Counted from the first letter of the stretch, positions 17,700-28,774 are shown. The stretch: DNA of 64,000 nucleotides from Cyclonatronum proteinivorum (GCF_003353065.1 NZ_CP027806.1:1876001-1940000), one strand, 5' to 3'. Notes: a model not told the origin generated them from the sequence alone. A program made the numbers and translations.

Positions 17700-19442
17700 T
17701 TAGTAGCCGATATCGAGAAAGCCGCCCTTGTCCCTTTCCCTACCGCTTTTTTCCGAATCTGAATCCGGAGCGGTATCAGAAGTCGGGGATTCGGTTGTTT
17801 GGGAAGTTGAAACGCCTGTTTCATTATCTGAAGCTTCATGCTGAGCAGTCAGCCGTGCGGCTTGTTTGCGATTGAAATACGGCTCAACCCACTCGGTGAA
17901 ATCAAGAGCATCTTCAGCTTCGAGATCAAGGGCGCTAAAGGAAGCGCCGGTATCGCTTGAAGCAATATTGATGGTCAGGCTTTTGAGACCGCGGCGTCGC
18001 TGAAAGTAGTTATCCCAAGCCGTAACGGACTGAATGCGGTAGCGCTTCACAAGCACCGTTGTCTTGGCCAGATTGCGGTAGCGGATCCGGATGGTATCAG
18101 CGTCGGTGCCGGTAGCTGCGGCGCGCCAGCGGTAATAGCCCAGCACAACCGCCAGCGGAATGATGGGCAAAATGAAGTGCGCGAAGGGCAGCAGCCAGTA
18201 AGAGAGACCAATGAGCACACCGGTTGGAATCAGGGTCCGGATGATGTAGCGGCGCAGGGCCCGCGGGGGCGGACTCACCGTTTCAGGCTGACGGTCATAT
18301 TCAGGCGCCATCTCGCGGATAAACGCGTCGGCTTCACTGCGGCGCAGCAGCGGGAAAAGCGTGGTCGATTTTCCGCTTTGCTCTCCGAATCCGGCGCTAT
18401 CCACATACAGCGTGCAGAACCCGAGCGGCTGACGCAGCACGCCTTCCTGAATCCGGATAGCCTGAATGCGCGCGTAGGGAATGGTTGTGAGCTTCTTCTC
18501 CAGAATGCCGCGGGATATCACCATTTCCCGGCGGCGCTTGTATATGGCAAAGTTGCCGTAGGAAAGTATGGTCCCTACTATTGAAAGAATCCAGGCAATG
18601 AACACCAGAAACACGGCCACACCGATGAAAAATACGGTATCATTGGCTGCCACGGTTTCGATAAAATCATACACGGCGTCGTCATCTACAACCGTGTTCA
18701 TCTGTGCAAAAATGGTCCCCACAATAGAGAGTGCAATGCCGAAGCTGCCGGAGGTCGTGCCGGCGATGAGCAGACGGCGCCAGCTGAGTGCGTACACCGG
18801 TTTGGACATCCCCAAAGCCGAGCGGGAGACCACAGATCCCGCGGCAGGTCGGGTATTGGACGTTCGCGGTGCAGCAGCATCCGCAGTTTTCAGATCCGCC
18901 GTTACGGTCTCGTTTCCGCTCAAACCGTCGTCTTCCTGCGCAACCGCTTCTCCCGTTACGGCCGCTTCAGTATCAGCTTCCGCTTCATCCTCTTCGTGCT
19001 CAGGACTCATGTTCTCTTTAATCCAGAGCGCATCTTTAAGGGTAAGGGCGTCAATTTTGGCTTCCGAAGCGCCCCCGCCGGCGGTCTGCACCTCCAGGCT
19101 TACCAGCCCGAAAGCCCGCTGCAACACGCCCGAGCTGATGTCGATCACCTGAATGCGGTGCCGCGGGATAAATGAGCGCTTGCGCACAAAAAGGCCGTAC
19201 TCAATACGGATTTCGTCATCTTCCACCCGGTAAGTGAAGCGCATCCAGCGGGCAACGCCCACAACCAGCAGGAACATCAGAAACGTACCGATGTACCACG
19301 GACTACTGAACAGGCCGTTTCCGCCGCCTCCCCCGCCAAAAAAGAAGATGATGACGAGTGGCAGCAGTAAATCGCGAAGGGTTCCAAGCACATTGGTGAG
19401 CGCAGCAACGGGGTGCTGCCGTCTCGGCTCAGACATCTTCAT
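17700..19442 (-). CDS. YdbT-like membrane protein with three bacterial PH domains
   Basis: Integral membrane protein with three bPH2-type pleckstrin-like domains, each following hydrophobic segments: FTYRVEDDEIRIEYGLFVRK, the REMVISRGILEKKLTTIPY region, and TIRIRYRNLAKTTVLVKRYR. Between the first and second units is an acidic, low-complexity linker (EEDEAEADTEAAVTGEA and onward). The start at 19442 is preferred because family members open close to the PRRQHP segment. The frame extends to an ATG at 19484 deeper inside the upstream gene. It overlaps ydbS-like and forms the usual YdbS-YdbT pair. The cellular role of these proteins is poorly defined; an envelope-stress function is sometimes proposed. 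Confidence 0.85.
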   Translation of the reverse strand: MKMSEPRRQHPVAALTNVLGTLRDLLLPLVIIFFFGGGGGGNGLFSSPWYIGTFLMFLLVVGVARWMRFTYRVEDDEIRIEYGLFVRKRSFIPRHRIQVIDISSGVLQRAFGLVSLEVQTAGGGASEAKIDALTLKDALWIKENMSPEHEEDEAEADTEAAVTGEAVAQEDDGLSGNETVTADLKTADAAAPRTSNTRPAAGSVVSRSALGMSKPVYALSWRRLLIAGTTSGSFGIALSIVGTIFAQMNTVVDDDAVYDFIETVAANDTVFFIGVAVFLVFIAWILSIVGTILSYGNFAIYKRRREMVISRGILEKKLTTIPYARIQAIRIQEGVLRQPLGFCTLYVDSAGFGEQSGKSTTLFPLLRRSEADAFIREMAPEYDRQPETVSPPPRALRRYIIRTLIPTGVLIGLSYWLLPFAHFILPIIPLAVVLGYYRWRAAATGTDADTIRIRYRNLAKTTVLVKRYRIQSVTAWDNYFQRRRGLKSLTINIASSDTGASFSALDLEAEDALDFTEWVEPYFNRKQAARLTAQHEASDNETGVSTSQTTESPTSDTAPDSDSEKSGRERDKGGFLDIGY

Positions 19443-19908
19443 CGGCGGATCGGGCAAGGTCTGAGATTCGGTTTCGGACTTCATCAGCGACTTCGTCGTT
19501 TAGGGCAGGAATTTCGTGCGTAGTTGCGGCGGTCGTAATTGTAACCGTTGACAGATTGAAGGAGCGAAGGATAGGCCCCTGCCGCGTATCCACATGCTGT
19601 ATGCGGTTCACGGGGATAAGCACACGGCGTATCACAAAAATGCCGCTTTTAAGGTAAATCTCATGTTTATCAATCTGATAGCTCCAGCGCTGCCAGCGGA
19701 TTTTCGGAATAATGCTCGCCTGAAGAATCGTATTCAGCACAACAAGGCTCGTAAGGATCAGAATCATCCAGCGGCTTGCGCCACCGCCGAGTGCAATAAA
19801 TCCGTAAATTACGGGCAGAAACCACCAAAACAAGGAGCCGAGACCACCGGCAATGCGCCATGCAGGGATGGCTTTCGGGTCAATTTTATGCTCTGGATCA
19901 GGACGCAT
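19429..19908 (-). CDS. YdbS-like bacterial PH-domain membrane protein
   Basis: Small membrane protein of 159 residues with two transmembrane helices (about 20-65) followed by one bPH2 domain (YQIDKHEIYLKSGIFVIRR, VPVNRIQHVDTRQGP-like segment). It is the first gene of a two-gene unit. Its 3' end overlaps the YdbT-like gene, so they are translated together and probably form one complex. Function beyond the family is unknown. Confidence 0.85.
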   Translation of the reverse strand: MRPDPEHKIDPKAIPAWRIAGGLGSLFWWFLPVIYGFIALGGGASRWMILILTSLVVLNTILQASIIPKIRWQRWSYQIDKHEIYLKSGIFVIRRVLIPVNRIQHVDTRQGPILRSFNLSTVTITTAATTHEIPALNDEVADEVRNRISDLARSADEDV

Positions 19909-20235
19909 GTAGGAAAATGTAAGTACCCCTCAGCGGGAATAAATGAGTATGTGGGTGAATAAATCAGTCTCTCCTTCAAATCGTTGCATAAGCGGGGCAA
20001 AAATACGGCATGCCCTGTCCAATTCATAACCCGCCCCGCACGCAAGGCATCCCAACAGGGAAATTCAGAAGCCAATAATCCACTGTCAATAATGAATGGA
20101 AGTAATTATAAGGATAAGTGCAAAACAATCAGGGGTATAAAGAATCATCTGCAATACACAGCCAGGTATGCGGGTTAAGCGGCACTTTCTTATCTTTGGG
20201 CGAATTCACCTAACCGTTTAATAGTCAACACCCGC
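19909..20235. other. Divergent control region, no specific site recognised
   Basis: Separates the PH-domain operon (minus) from the HAD gene (plus). It must hold both promoters, but I cannot name convincing boxes. Confidence 0.4.
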
Positions 20236-20943
20236 ATGCTGCGCAAGCCCCGGTTTATTTACTTCGATATAGACGACACCCTCCTCGATCACCGCAGTGC
20301 GCAGCGCGCTGCCCTTCTTGAAATCCATCAGGAATTTCCCGTATTACAGGCCGCTTCAGCTGCCGATCTGAGCCTCGTTTACGCGCGGCACAATCAGCGG
20401 TTGTGGCAGGCCTACAGCCTGGGGCAGACCGACCGGCACAACCTGCACCGCAGCCGTTTCGCGGATACCTTTGCTGAACTCGGTCTGCATGTATCCGACC
20501 CGCTCGAAATCGGAAACGCCTATATGCAGGCCTACCGCCGGTACTGGCGATGGATTCCCGGTGCCGAAGCTGCCCTGCAAAGCCTCAGCCGGCACTACCG
20601 CGTCGGCTTCATCACCAACGGCTTCTCCGAAACGCAAAAAAAGAAAATCGAAGATTTCGGCCTGCAGGCATTTTCCGGCCCCCTCATTATTTCCGAAGAT
20701 GTCGGCTACCTCAAGCCGAGCCCGGAAATTTTTGCCTATGCCGAAAGTCAGGCCGGTGCGGAAGCGGCTGACATTCTGTACGTCGGCGACAGCCTTGATT
20801 CAGACATCCGGGGTGGCAATGCCGCCGGTTGGCAAACGGCCTGGTTCACGCCACAGGCCCAACCCGAACCGCAAGTAAGTTGCGAAGCGAGCGTCAGCTT
20901 TCAAACCTTCGAAGAACTTCAGCATCACCTTCATTTCAGCTGA
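20236..20943 (+). CDS. HAD-superfamily hydrolase, YjjG-like nucleotidase type
   Basis: Phosphatase of 235 residues with all four HAD motifs. Motif I is YFDIDDTLLD with catalytic D11 and D13. Motif II is GFITNGFSETQ, the lysine is in GYLKPSPEIF, and motif IV is YVGDSLDSDIRGG. The helical cap after motif I (class C1) and the closing sequence suggest a YjjG-type house-cleaning pyrimidine nucleotidase, but substrate assignment within the HAD family is uncertain. It stands alone and is followed by a dispersed 3'-UTR element. Confidence 0.88.
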   Translation: MLRKPRFIYFDIDDTLLDHRSAQRAALLEIHQEFPVLQAASAADLSLVYARHNQRLWQAYSLGQTDRHNLHRSRFADTFAELGLHVSDPLEIGNAYMQAYRRYWRWIPGAEAALQSLSRHYRVGFITNGFSETQKKKIEDFGLQAFSGPLIISEDVGYLKPSPEIFAYAESQAGAEAADILYVGDSLDSDIRGGNAAGWQTAWFTPQAQPEPQVSCEASVSFQTFEELQHHLHFS

Positions 20944-21014
20944 GCGTGCTATCCCTGCAACCTTCATATCAGTCTCAGGAGACCTGCAACCGGCTGCGCA
21001 GCCATGCCGGAAGC

Positions 21015-21106
21015 TTTTTTATTTTTGGGGAAAATCCCGAGAGCATCACTGTCTTTCGTGGCAGGTCCAACTCCCCAAACCTGCGGGAAATCCCTTGCTT
21101 TTGGGA
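21015..21106 (+). repeat. Dispersed 3'-UTR element, copy C
   Basis: Sense-oriented, 72 nt after the HAD stop. Arms TTTGGGGA (21024-21031) and TCCCCAAA (21072-21079). Core AAAATCCCGAGAGCATCA and end CCCTTGCTTTTGGGA. Confidence 0.75.
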
Positions 21107-21238
21107 TGCCCCCTATCCAGCTGATCAAAACGTTTCACCCTCCCGAATTATCCACACGCAGTACCGGAATAAGTCAACATTAATTGCTGATCCGTAACAG
21201 CTCCCTTCAACCCTCATCCCTCACACCACAAAAAAGCC

Positions 21239-23494
21239 ATGCAAAAAGAACCCAAAGTAACCCTCGACCTTGCCCTCGAACACGGCCTCACCGCTGAAGA
21301 GTTTGAAAAAATAAAAGACTACCTGGGCCGGGTACCGACCTTTACCGAGCTGGGTGTGTATTCGGTGATGTGGAGTGAGCACTGTTCCTATAAAAACTCC
21401 ATCCGCGTTTTGAAAACCCTGCCCAATACGGGTCCGCAGCTTTTGGTCGGGGCGGGCGAAGAGAACGCCGGACTTGTAGATATCGGCGACGGCCTCGCCT
21501 GTGCCTTCAAAATTGAAAGCCATAATCACCCCTCGGCGGTAGAGCCCTATCAGGGCGCGGCTACCGGTGTGGGCGGCATTCACCGGGATATCTTCACCAT
21601 GGGTGCACGTCCGATAGCCGCGCTGAACTCGCTGCGCTTCGGCTCGCTCGATACGCCGCGGGTGCGCTACCTGCTCGAAGGCGTCGTACACGGCATCGCG
21701 GACTACGGCAACTCCTTCGGCGTGCCCACCGTAGCCGGCGACATCTTTTTCGATCCGGCCTATGAAGGGAATCCGCTGGTGAACGCGATGAGTGTAGGCG
21801 TTGTCAAAGCCGGGGAAACCGCCTCGGCAATTGCGCCGGGGCCGGGAAACCCGGTCATTATTGTAGGTGCGAGCACCGGACGGGACGGTATTCACGGGGC
21901 AACTTTCGCCTCCGAAGAAATCAGCGAAGCAAGCGAAGCCAAGCGCCCGAGCGTACAGGTAGGGGATCCCTTCATGGAAAAACTGTTGCTCGAAGCCACC
22001 CTCGAAGCCCTCAAAACCGGCGCCATTGCCGGCATTCAGGATATGGGTGCGGCGGGCATCAGCTGTTCAAGCTCAGAAATGTCGGCCAAAAGCCGTACCG
22101 GCATGCGCATCAACCTCGACCTTGCGCCGCAGCGGGAGAGCGGCATGACCGCTTACGAAATGCTCCTGTCTGAAAGTCAGGAGCGCATGCTCATCGTGGC
22201 GCATAAAGGCCGCGAACAGGAAATCCTGGATGTGTTCGAAAAATGGGATGTGAGCGCAGCCATTATCGGGGAAGTAACCGACACCGGTGATGTGGAATAC
22301 TGGATGCATGAAGAACTCAAAGCGCGTATTCCCGCCGACAGCCTCGTGCTGGGCGGCGGTGCGCCCGTGTACGAACGGGAGACGGCGCGTCCGGCCTATC
22401 TCGATGTCAAGCACAGCTTCGACTTCAGTACGCTTCCGGACGAAACCGACTACCAAAGCGCGCTCCTTAAGCTCTTATCGTCTCCTAACATTGCTTCCAA
22501 GCGCTGGGTCTTTGAACAATACGATCACATGGTTCGCACCAATACTGTAGTAGGTCCCGGTGCTTCAGACGCCGGTGTTGTACGCATAAAAGGTACGCGA
22601 AAAGCACTTGTGGTGAAAACAGACTGCAACGGACGCTATGTGCACCTCAATCCTCGCAAAGGCGGACAAATTGCCGTAGCTGAAGCTGCCCGCAACGTCG
22701 TATGTTCCGGGGCGAAACCTCTTGCAATAACCAACTGCCTCAATTTCGGAAACCCTTATAAGCCCGAAGTATACTGGGTATTCAAGGAAGCGGTTGGTGG
22801 CATGGGCGATGCCTGCAAAACCCTGAACACGCCTGTGACCGGTGGTAACGTGAGCTTTTATAATGAAAATCCTAAGGGCGCGGTCTTCCCGACACCCACG
22901 ATAGGTATGTTAGGCTTAATTGATAACCTCTCTAAACAGCTCATGACGCCCGGCTACAAAGAAGCGGGACAGCTTGTGTGTTATCTTGGTGCTAAACGCA
23001 CAGGACTCGGCGGATCAGAGTACCTGAGCTGGAACCATGGCCTTACCGAAGGCGACGCGCCGGCTTTTGATCTTGCATATGAAGCAAAGTTTCAGGCATT
23101 TTTGCTGGAGATCATCCGTGCCCGTCTCGTTCAGTCCGCACACGACTGCTCTGACGGCGGCCTCATTACAACCCTTGCTGAAAAAAGCATATTCTCGGGT
23201 ATGGGGGCAGTAATCGATATTACCGCCCTTCAGAGTTACAGCGGCAGCAGTTTAAGAGAGTGTCTTTTCAGCGAAGCACAAAGCGGGGCTGTTGTAAGCG
23301 TTGCGAAGCAGCATCTCACGGATCTCATCAAAGCGTCCGAAAATGCTGGTATTGCCTGTACTCGTCTTGGCGTTACCGGTGGCGATGACTTAAATGTTGA
23401 TAAGCTTATCGGTATTAGTGTTGAGACCCTGCACCGCTGTTATGAAGAAGCCATTCCGTCAAAGATGAAAACCGGTGCAGGAGCCGAAATTTAA
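21239..23494 (+). CDS. purL: Phosphoribosylformylglycinamidine synthase subunit PurL
   Basis: Small-type FGAM synthase large subunit of 751 residues. It converts FGAR to FGAM with ATP and ammonia in purine synthesis and needs PurQ (glutaminase) and PurS, neither of which is in this window. Signature segments: [60 protein letters not shown], and in the second half [19 protein letters not shown] and AHDCSDGGL. No PurQ-like glutamine amidotransferase domain is fused, as expected for the Gram-positive/Bacteroidetes form. Single-gene unit with its own terminator. Confidence 0.97.
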   Translation: MQKEPKVTLDLALEHGLTAEEFEKIKDYLGRVPTFTELGVYSVMWSEHCSYKNSIRVLKTLPNTGPQLLVGAGEENAGLVDIGDGLACAFKIESHNHPSAVEPYQGAATGVGGIHRDIFTMGARPIAALNSLRFGSLDTPRVRYLLEGVVHGIADYGNSFGVPTVAGDIFFDPAYEGNPLVNAMSVGVVKAGETASAIAPGPGNPVIIVGASTGRDGIHGATFASEEISEASEAKRPSVQVGDPFMEKLLLEATLEALKTGAIAGIQDMGAAGISCSSSEMSAKSRTGMRINLDLAPQRESGMTAYEMLLSESQERMLIVAHKGREQEILDVFEKWDVSAAIIGEVTDTGDVEYWMHEELKARIPADSLVLGGGAPVYERETARPAYLDVKHSFDFSTLPDETDYQSALLKLLSSPNIASKRWVFEQYDHMVRTNTVVGPGASDAGVVRIKGTRKALVVKTDCNGRYVHLNPRKGGQIAVAEAARNVVCSGAKPLAITNCLNFGNPYKPEVYWVFKEAVGGMGDACKTLNTPVTGGNVSFYNENPKGAVFPTPTIGMLGLIDNLSKQLMTPGYKEAGQLVCYLGAKRTGLGGSEYLSWNHGLTEGDAPAFDLAYEAKFQAFLLEIIRARLVQSAHDCSDGGLITTLAEKSIFSGMGAVIDITALQSYSGSSLRECLFSEAQSGAVVSVAKQHLTDLIKASENAGIACTRLGVTGGDDLNVDKLIGISVETLHRCYEEAIPSKMKTGAGAEI

Positions 23495-23529
23495 ATACCC
23501 GATTTTTATATCAGGTCAAAAGTGTTAGG

Positions 23530-23576
23530 AAAGCCCGAGGGTGCGGAAAAAAGATCGCGTATCCTCGGGCTTTTTT
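23530..23576 (+). terminator. Rho-independent terminator of purL
   Basis: AAGCCCGAGG against CCTCGGGCTT with a 22-base loop, followed by six T, 36 bases after the stop. Confidence 0.9.
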
Positions 23577-24598
23577 GTGTAAATCTTGGCTTGATATAAA
23601 AATCAGGGAGAACCGCTAATCAGTTGTGCTTAAGCAGGAAATGATCATGGTCTGAAAATGAAAATGAAAAGGGTAAGAAGCTGTAAAACTTTCTTTTTAA
23701 GAGCACCGTAAGCACTTTTTGTATGACTGAACACTTGAACGAACCCTTTGAATAAGCGGAACCATAGCAGTTTCAGCGCTATGCTGCACATAAGTTTATT
23801 TGAATGAGTGATTTACTTCGGGGGGGGGAATCAAGCTGTTCTTCAAAAATAAATAAAAGTTTAGGAGAGCAATGAAGTCAAGTTTATTACGACCATTATT
23901 CACAATTAAACAGAATATATTTGCTAAATGTATGTTTAAATTTGGCTTAGTGAAAAAACGCCGGTAGCCAAAATGTGAGTGTGGTGTAAAGACTGCGCAC
24001 CGAGCGAAGCGATTCCCGCGCTGCGAAATTTCCCCGCTGGCTGCGTTGAAGCTGAAAACTCATGCTCAGGGTACTTAGGTGCCTTTCCGCTGATTTTTAA
24101 GCTTAGTCATGCCAGTAAGAAAATTTCTTGGAGAATAATGCGGGTTAGGCTGATATGAGAGCAGTTCAGTTGCAATAAAGCAGCTAATGAATGGAAAAGT
24201 ACACTTAAAATACAGGGTGTTCAATTACCAAAAAACCTGATAATCAATTGATAAATATTAGTATACATCTAATAGTGCGCATTTCCTTTAGGCATGCGGT
24301 TTAGTAAAGTATGCTGAGAATGTGTTTGGGCAAAAATAGCTACCTGTGAAAATTTATTGTGGTGGGATAAGAAACAAAAATTGTTAGATATCGTCTGTAG
24401 TTAAACATAAGTGTCTGTATTATCGTAAGAATTTGCTTTCTTAACAGTTTTAGTGTTAATAGTACGCATAAAAGGAGGCCGTTTTGGTTTACTATCTAAG
24501 CAAATATCAATATCTTAATATCAAACATACTATTGTGCTTTTGCATTGCTTTAAGACCATCGGTAATAGAAAATTTTTCACTACAAACCTCCCAAACT
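23577..24598. other. Long AT-rich gap with no recognised gene
   Basis: About 1 kb, clearly more AT-rich than its neighbours and rich in stop codons in all frames. It contains a run of nine G (23820-23828). I found no tRNA, terminator pair or recognisable RNA. It probably holds the promoter of the lipoprotein operon near its right end. Confidence 0.5.
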
Positions 24599-26881
24599 AT
24601 GGAAGACAATAAACAAGCTAAGAAAAGAAGAATGGTATTTATGCCTGCGCTAAGCTTTGCTATGATTTTGGTGATAGTGCTAAGCAGTTGCGAAACGCCA
24701 TCAAAGCCGGATTTTCAAACTGAACAACGTTACACTGTTCCGATTGTCAAAAGCCTGAGCTACGCCTTTTTGGGCGGAACAGAAGCCATTATTGATACCA
24801 CAAGTGCTGATTTTGAAAATCTGTTTACGATTGATCCCAGCGGGCTCGTTACACTGGGTGTAACAAATGAGTTTGATATTGGTTCATTTGATGAGAGTAT
24901 CCCTGATGTAAGCATTGCTACGTTTAGTATCGATGCTGAAATTTCAAACCTTGAACCGACCATCAGTGGTAGTGCTGCAACTGATTTTGAGTCTTTTACG
25001 GGTTTAGATCCGGCCCTGTTCCCAATCGGTGCTACGCTGCCTGCCGGAGCGGTTCCTGCATTTGATCTTGAGCTTGATATGGAAGATTTGGTTCAAGTCG
25101 TAACGCGTGAAGGAAACCTTCAGGTTACTATCGAAAATCAGCTGGGGTTTACCTTTGATGAACTCGTTTTCAGATTCAGAACAGAAACCGGTTTTGTAGG
25201 GGATACGCAGGTGATAGAAGATTTTGCGCACGGGGAAGAGCGTACCCTGAAGATTTCATTTACAAGCGGAGAAGTGATCAGCATACCTCTTTTTGCGGTA
25301 TTCAGCACTTCATGGTCACAGCAGCAAATGGCAGCCCCACCGGAAGAACTCATTGTTAGTGAAGTGCAAAACGACGAGTTCAGGGTGCAGTCTGCAAGCG
25401 CACGTTTCCCGTCTCAGACCATCACTAAGGAAATAGAAACCGGAATTTCCGAGGAGGATTTTATTTTAGAGAATAATGATGACTTTGCAGAGATGGAATC
25501 TATACAGTTGTCATTTGAATCTTTGCGTAATACGATCGACCTTGATTTTGAAAGCCTTGTGATATCATTCCCCACTATACTCACAAGGGGAGCTGATGGC
25601 AGCTTTTCCCCGCAGGATTCGGTTGTGATAAACCTTGAACAGGATCAGCTGCCAAGGCGTGCAAGTGACCCATCGAATATTGAGGGTATTAGTTTTGACA
25701 TTTTCCTGGAGGATGTCCGAATCTCGGCACCCGGCAACACCTTTATCGCGAATCTTGAGGCCAAGACGGAGAATACACTTGATAGTCCGCCGGGAGACAG
25801 GATTCGTACCATAACTACCGAAGACAATTTTACCGGTACAGCTGAATTCGAAGTCGGAAATATTACCCGGATAACCGGCATTGTTCTTCCAAGATTCGTT
25901 GATCTGAATGATGCCCCCGATGATCAGCTTGATCTGGCAGACCCGGAAGTCCGGATTGAAACCAATATCGATGATTTGAAGGAATTTTCGGAACGTGTTG
26001 TAAATTTAAACATTGATAATCCGGAACTTGTGCTTCATTATGATACTAATATTGATGCTTCAAACCTGGTTTACGCTGCCATTTTAGGTATTAATGCAGC
26101 TGGCGAGCAGCACTTTCTCTCAGGCCTGCCCGATACTCCCTTTCATGTTGCTGCTGATGATACAATAAGTGGCCTTTTGTTTAACGGCTTACCTATCGCG
26201 AACGCAGACCTTATCAAAATTCCTATTGACGGGCGGGATGGCGAAGACATTTCTCAGCAGGTTTTCTTTACAACTGAAAACAGCACCGTTGCTGATTTCC
26301 TGAACAGTTTGCCTACGGAAATATTTTTTATCGGAAAGGCACTGATTAACCCGGAAAGTGAGCGTGTAAACGTGCAGCGGCCCATCACCCTGGATTCTGA
26401 ACTCAGCCTCAACATCCCGATTTCATTGCAAAGTGACCCCAATAACCCAACTGCAATTGCTGACACACTTGATCTTGATCTTTCCGATCTGCCTCGTGAT
26501 GGTGATGACCTAGAAATTAAGCGCGGAAGCCTGTTCATACAGTACAGCAATGAACTGCCGCTGGATCTCGACTTTGAGTTCAGTTTCCTGGATGCGTTTG
26601 GAGATTTGGTTACGGTCGTACCGGCTGATGGACAAAACCCGGTGAGTATTTTGCCTGCTCCCGTAAGCGGGGGCGGATTTTCTGTCGGGCCCGAAAACAA
26701 TGTGCTCGAGGTAAACCTGACCGAAGCACAGCTGCGCGAATTATGGCGTACAGAGCAAATGCAGCTGCGGGCGGTACTGCTCACAAGCGATAATGAAACC
26801 GTAAGTTTGCGTGCTACAGATCAGGTGAGCCTGAACATGCGTGCGGATTTTGTGCTTAACCTTAAAGTTGGAGGGAATTAG
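24599..26881 (+). CDS. Large predicted outer-surface lipoprotein, function unknown
   Basis: About 760 residues from the ATG at 24599. This start puts a lipoprotein signal (MPALSFAMILVIVLSSC) near the N-terminus, with the lipobox VLSSC and lipidated cysteine about 30 residues in; an upstream in-frame ATG at 24533 is less suitable. The mature part is acidic and beta-rich with no recognised catalytic motif (repeated patterns such as LDFESLVISFP and LDLDLSDLPRDGDDLEI). It ends 2 bases before the start of a beta-barrel protein gene, which has a GGAGG site inside this gene's end. The two probably form an envelope pair, but I do not recognise the family. Confidence 0.75.
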   Translation: MEDNKQAKKRRMVFMPALSFAMILVIVLSSCETPSKPDFQTEQRYTVPIVKSLSYAFLGGTEAIIDTTSADFENLFTIDPSGLVTLGVTNEFDIGSFDESIPDVSIATFSIDAEISNLEPTISGSAATDFESFTGLDPALFPIGATLPAGAVPAFDLELDMEDLVQVVTREGNLQVTIENQLGFTFDELVFRFRTETGFVGDTQVIEDFAHGEERTLKISFTSGEVISIPLFAVFSTSWSQQQMAAPPEELIVSEVQNDEFRVQSASARFPSQTITKEIETGISEEDFILENNDDFAEMESIQLSFESLRNTIDLDFESLVISFPTILTRGADGSFSPQDSVVINLEQDQLPRRASDPSNIEGISFDIFLEDVRISAPGNTFIANLEAKTENTLDSPPGDRIRTITTEDNFTGTAEFEVGNITRITGIVLPRFVDLNDAPDDQLDLADPEVRIETNIDDLKEFSERVVNLNIDNPELVLHYDTNIDASNLVYAAILGINAAGEQHFLSGLPDTPFHVAADDTISGLLFNGLPIANADLIKIPIDGRDGEDISQQVFFTTENSTVADFLNSLPTEIFFIGKALINPESERVNVQRPITLDSELSLNIPISLQSDPNNPTAIADTLDLDLSDLPRDGDDLEIKRGSLFIQYSNELPLDLDFEFSFLDAFGDLVTVVPADGQNPVSILPAPVSGGGFSVGPENNVLEVNLTEAQLRELWRTEQMQLRAVLLTSDNETVSLRATDQVSLNMRADFVLNLKVGGN

Positions 26882-26883
26882 CC

Positions 26884-28419
26884 ATGACAAAGTCGCAACT
26901 TATTTCTGTATTTATTTGGATAGCTCTTACTTTAGGGTTTGCAGCGGCCTCTCAGGCACAGCACAGACTTGAAGTCCCTGAAACTATGGCTATCGGGGCC
27001 ACAGGAACAGCGTGGGCCGGCGGTGCCGCGGCATTGCATATCAACCCGGCAAACCTGCTGGATATGCGGTCCGGCAGGCCTAATAATCTCGTATTTCTTC
27101 AGTCTTCTGCGACCCTTGGCGGGGGGCTCTTAAACGTAAGTACCTATAACAGCTTTCTAACAAAAGGGGAACTGCTGGATGCAGCAAGACAGCGGGAAAT
27201 GCTTGATCAATGGTACGGGGACGATGCAGGCAGCAGCATGCAGTACGCCCACGTCAATGCCGGTTTCGTACTCGCCGGTACAGCCTTTCAGCTGAATCCC
27301 GGCTATGCAGCCGGACTTTCCGTCCGACTGCGTAACTTAAGCTCAACGGGAATTAGCAGAGGCGCTGCCGAGCTGGGGCTTGGCGGGCTTAATGAAGACG
27401 TGTTCCGCGAAGGGCGTGAAGCAGACCTGATGCTTGAAGCCACTTCGTTCGCAGAAGTCACCGCCGGCTTTGCCATGATGTTGTATGAGGGAGACTTCTT
27501 CCCGCTTACCGGCAGGCGCTGGAGCCTTCAGGCCGGGGTGAGTCCGCAGCTGTTTCTCGGTATCGCGCAGAGTCAGCTTGAATTGCGGTCACGCATTACC
27601 GTAAGCGGCGACGACGTGCATCACGATTTCAGATACATTATTCAAACGCAGGGCGAAACAAGCGATCAGCTGTTTCAGTATCTCGCCGACCGTGATGCGA
27701 ACGACGAACGGCCTGAAATGGGCGACTATCTTGAATTCCCATCTGATATCGGGAAAATTGATGGCATGGGCTTCGGTCTGAACCTTGGGGTTACCGCACA
27801 ATTTGAGCTGGGAGATGCGTTTCTTGATTTTCCTTTTCTTGGTGAAGGAATGCGAATCCTGCAGCTTGGACTGGCATTTTCGGACCTGGGCAGCATCCGC
27901 TACAGCCGAAGGGCCGCTGTATTTGAAAATCAAGGCCTGTTTACTTGGGAAGGTTTCGCCATAGATCAGCAGCGAATTGATGAAGAATTTGATGGCGACC
28001 TGGGTTCTTATTTCAGCTATGTGTTGGAAGACAGCGTACTGTATGATATGTACCTTGATTTTGATGGCCGTGAAGTAGGTTCGAACCGGGTTCAGCTGCC
28101 GGCTGCGTGGGCATTCGGCGGCGAGCTCCGCGCCGGACGCATGCAGGCCGCATTCGATTTAGGTGCAGGATTCAGTAACAGCGGTCTTGTCAGCCGCCGG
28201 TTGGCACTTGGTGTTGGGGCTTCGTACGCGATCACGAGATTTGTACCGGTCCGTGCCGGATGGTACAGTGGCGGAAGTAACAACAGTTCCTGGACATTCG
28301 GGACGGGCCTCACAGGAGGCGCTTATAGGCTTGATCTTGGCGTGATGCTATCACCGGGCACTCAAAACGGCGGCGCCTGGGCTGCCATTGGCCTCGGAGC
28401 ATTACAGTTCAGGTTTTAG
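26884..28419 (+). CDS. Predicted outer-membrane beta-barrel protein (DUF5723/PorV-like)
   Basis: Secreted protein of 511 residues with a signal peptide (IWIALTLGFAAASQA). The motif ATGTAWAGGAAALHINPANLL resembles the N-terminal plug region of FadL/PorV-type barrels, in which an alanine/glycine stretch precedes NPA. The rest alternates hydrophobic and polar residues as in beta strands, and the protein ends with the aromatic residue typical of outer-membrane barrels (ALQFRF). The start is preceded by GGAGG. It follows the lipoprotein gene with a 2-base gap, indicating co-translation. Assignment to DUF5723 rather than PorV is tentative. Confidence 0.7.
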   Translation: MTKSQLISVFIWIALTLGFAAASQAQHRLEVPETMAIGATGTAWAGGAAALHINPANLLDMRSGRPNNLVFLQSSATLGGGLLNVSTYNSFLTKGELLDAARQREMLDQWYGDDAGSSMQYAHVNAGFVLAGTAFQLNPGYAAGLSVRLRNLSSTGISRGAAELGLGGLNEDVFREGREADLMLEATSFAEVTAGFAMMLYEGDFFPLTGRRWSLQAGVSPQLFLGIAQSQLELRSRITVSGDDVHHDFRYIIQTQGETSDQLFQYLADRDANDERPEMGDYLEFPSDIGKIDGMGFGLNLGVTAQFELGDAFLDFPFLGEGMRILQLGLAFSDLGSIRYSRRAAVFENQGLFTWEGFAIDQQRIDEEFDGDLGSYFSYVLEDSVLYDMYLDFDGREVGSNRVQLPAAWAFGGELRAGRMQAAFDLGAGFSNSGLVSRRLALGVGASYAITRFVPVRAGWYSGGSNNSSWTFGTGLTGGAYRLDLGVMLSPGTQNGGAWAAIGLGALQFRF

Positions 28420-28640
28420 CAAAGGAAAAAAATCTGCGCGCAAGTGGATTTCTCACAAGTAGCAAGAACATGGAAACAAAAAAAGGGGTCACCGCGAACA
28501 GCGGGGCATGGCAACGCTGCAATCAAAACCCCAGCAATCCGACTTGCCAAAACAGCACACCGAAGTCTCATGTGAGAGATCCCCTCCGGCTGTTCTACCT
28601 CGATAGGGATCAACGGCCCGGAGCCCTGCACCACAAGATT

Positions 28641-28774
28641 CTTCGACTCCGCTGCGCTCCGCTCAGGATGACAGTGACGCCTCATGGCAAACGGCGCGGC
28701 ATGCCGCGCCGTGGTTGCAACAGTGCCCCTGTCATCCTGAGCGGAGCCGTAGCGCAGCGGAGGCGGAGCCGAAG
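28641..28774. repeat. Long inverted-repeat element, copy 1
   Basis: Left arm (28641-28674) CTTCGACTCCGCTGCGCTCC.. and right arm (28729-28774) are complementary over more than 30 bases and could form a long hairpin. The centre holds a perfect 22-bp palindrome ACGGCGCGGCA/TGCCGCGCCGT (28691-28712). A second copy lies at 45.6 kb. Rest of the 28420-29025 gap: nothing else seen. Confidence 0.8.
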
